Assembly: GCA_963837515.1 (NCBI GenBank)
Contig: CAWINT010000006.1
Coordinates: 620,001 to 684,000, forward strand
Length of the DNA: 64,000 nucleotides
Direction of reading: 5' to 3'
Source: RYN-230 sp963837515
GTDB lineage: Bacteria; Actinomycetota; Actinomycetes; Streptosporangiales; Streptosporangiaceae
Part shown: positions 63,586-64,000 of the stretch, piece after piece
How positions within the stretch are numbered: the stretch's first letter is position 1
Layout of the letters: the number at the start of each line of letters is the position of its first letter
Program-made: the position numbers and the translations under genes
The notes under the pieces: model-generated
Databases searched by the model: none
Told to the model about the DNA's origin: nothing
The model's input: only the letters and a program-made list of their open reading frames with translations

Positions 63586-63915
63586 TCAGGACCGCCGCCG
63601 TAGCGGCCAGTACCGGAGCAGGACGCGCGCCTCGATCAGCTGGGCGGCCACCGGGCCGAACTGCCGGCTATCCACCGCCCCGGCGGCGGGGTTGTCGGAT
63701 TCCAGCCACCAGCGCGCGTCCTGCTCCGGCCTGGCCCGCTTGACCAGCAGCATCCCCGGGTGCCGTGGGTGCCGGGCGATAACCAGCTGCCCGGGCCGCA
63801 GCCGCGGCGGCCGGCCGGCCCGCAGCCCCCGCCAGGTGAGCAACCAGTCCCCGGGCCGCAGCGCGGGTTCCATGGACCGCTCGGCGACCGCGATCCGCCA
63901 CAGTGGCCAGCGCAT
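63586..63915 (-). CDS. sodX: Nickel-type superoxide dismutase maturation protease
   Basis: 109 residues of the S24/S26 signal-peptidase-like family: IAVAERSMEPALRPGDWLL (catalytic Ser in the SMEP motif), GQLVIARHPRHPGMLLVKRARP (catalytic Lys) and WWLESDNPAAGAVDSRQFGPV. Size and motifs fit SodX, which cuts the N-terminal leader from nickel superoxide dismutase so the first residue can bind Ni. In actinomycetes sodX lies beside sodN; at the window end, GAGAAGGG at 63985-63992 could be the ribosome binding site of a divergent gene starting beyond base 64000. ATG 63915 has GGGAGGG upstream. Confidence 0.88.
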   Translation of the reverse strand: MRWPLWRIAVAERSMEPALRPGDWLLTWRGLRAGRPPRLRPGQLVIARHPRHPGMLLVKRARPEQDARWWLESDNPAAGAVDSRQFGPVAAQLIEARVLLRYWPLRRRS

Positions 63916-64000
63916 GTACCCTCCCGCGGTTCGCCCCGGGGTCTACGGGGTAGTGTCGGTTCCCGGGTACCCATGATCCGACATGAGAGAAGGGCATCGA

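Overview
The window is a gene-dense stretch of a very GC-rich actinomycete chromosome. Coding evidence includes the fused two-domain 2-oxoglutarate enzyme (kgd), bldC, the GlgE glucan pathway, a nickel superoxide dismutase maturation protease, a DUF3017 protein beside malate and isocitrate dehydrogenase, and many GTG starts. This fits a filamentous, sporulating lineage near Streptosporangiales/Streptomycetales; I cannot name the species. I saw no rRNA, tRNA, CRISPR array or complete insertion sequence.

Layout. 1-3.7 kb (minus): central carbon genes mdh (cut by the window edge), icd, DUF3017 membrane protein, citrate synthase. 3.9-8.2 kb: FHA/winged-helix regulator, Ser/Thr kinase, enoyl-CoA hydratase, bldC. 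8.6-19.1 kb: a complete storage-glucan locus, glgP divergent from glgE-treS-mak-glgB; together they convert trehalose via maltose and maltose 1-phosphate into branched alpha-glucan and break it down again. 19.2-25.2 kb: TauE/SafE exporter, membrane protein, NUDIX fusion, SppA, flavin reductase, methyltransferase. 25.2-26.8 kb: a gene-poor, lower-GC patch with a small GntR regulator between two 27-bp direct repeats. 26.8-32.9 kb (minus): histidine degradation (hutU, M20 amidohydrolase, hutF, hutI). 33.1-36 kb: DJ-1/PfpI protein and a membrane protein fused to seven peptidoglycan-binding-like repeats. 36-39.7 kb: osmoprotectant ABC transporter with a frameshifted ATPase. 40-46 kb: VIT transporter, then a sugar/methyltransferase group (gmd, GT4 glycosyltransferase, two methyltransferases, an alpha-toroid-like protein). 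46-51 kb: ferredoxin, VOC protein, serpin, aminotransferase, nitrilase-family amidase, BlaI repressor. 51-64 kb: glutathionyl-hydroquinone reductase-like protein without its cysteine, kgd, DUF4097/PadR pair, aminotransferase, MDR oxidoreductase, CGNR protein, APC permease, sodX.

The most unusual theme is repeat DNA. A hairpin-forming element of about 65-79 bp occurs as three tandem copies at 20.74-20.97 kb (where two convergent genes end inside it), as a diverged copy at 8.43 kb, and as in-frame insertions inside glgE and, more loosely matched, inside the hut-operon amidohydrolase. Several proteins also carry expanded low-complexity tandem repeats. Three genes (hutU, the osmoprotectant ATPase, the PadR gene) are each put out of frame by one base, in or beside G/C-rich runs; these may be real or assembly errors. 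gmd appears to start at CTG.
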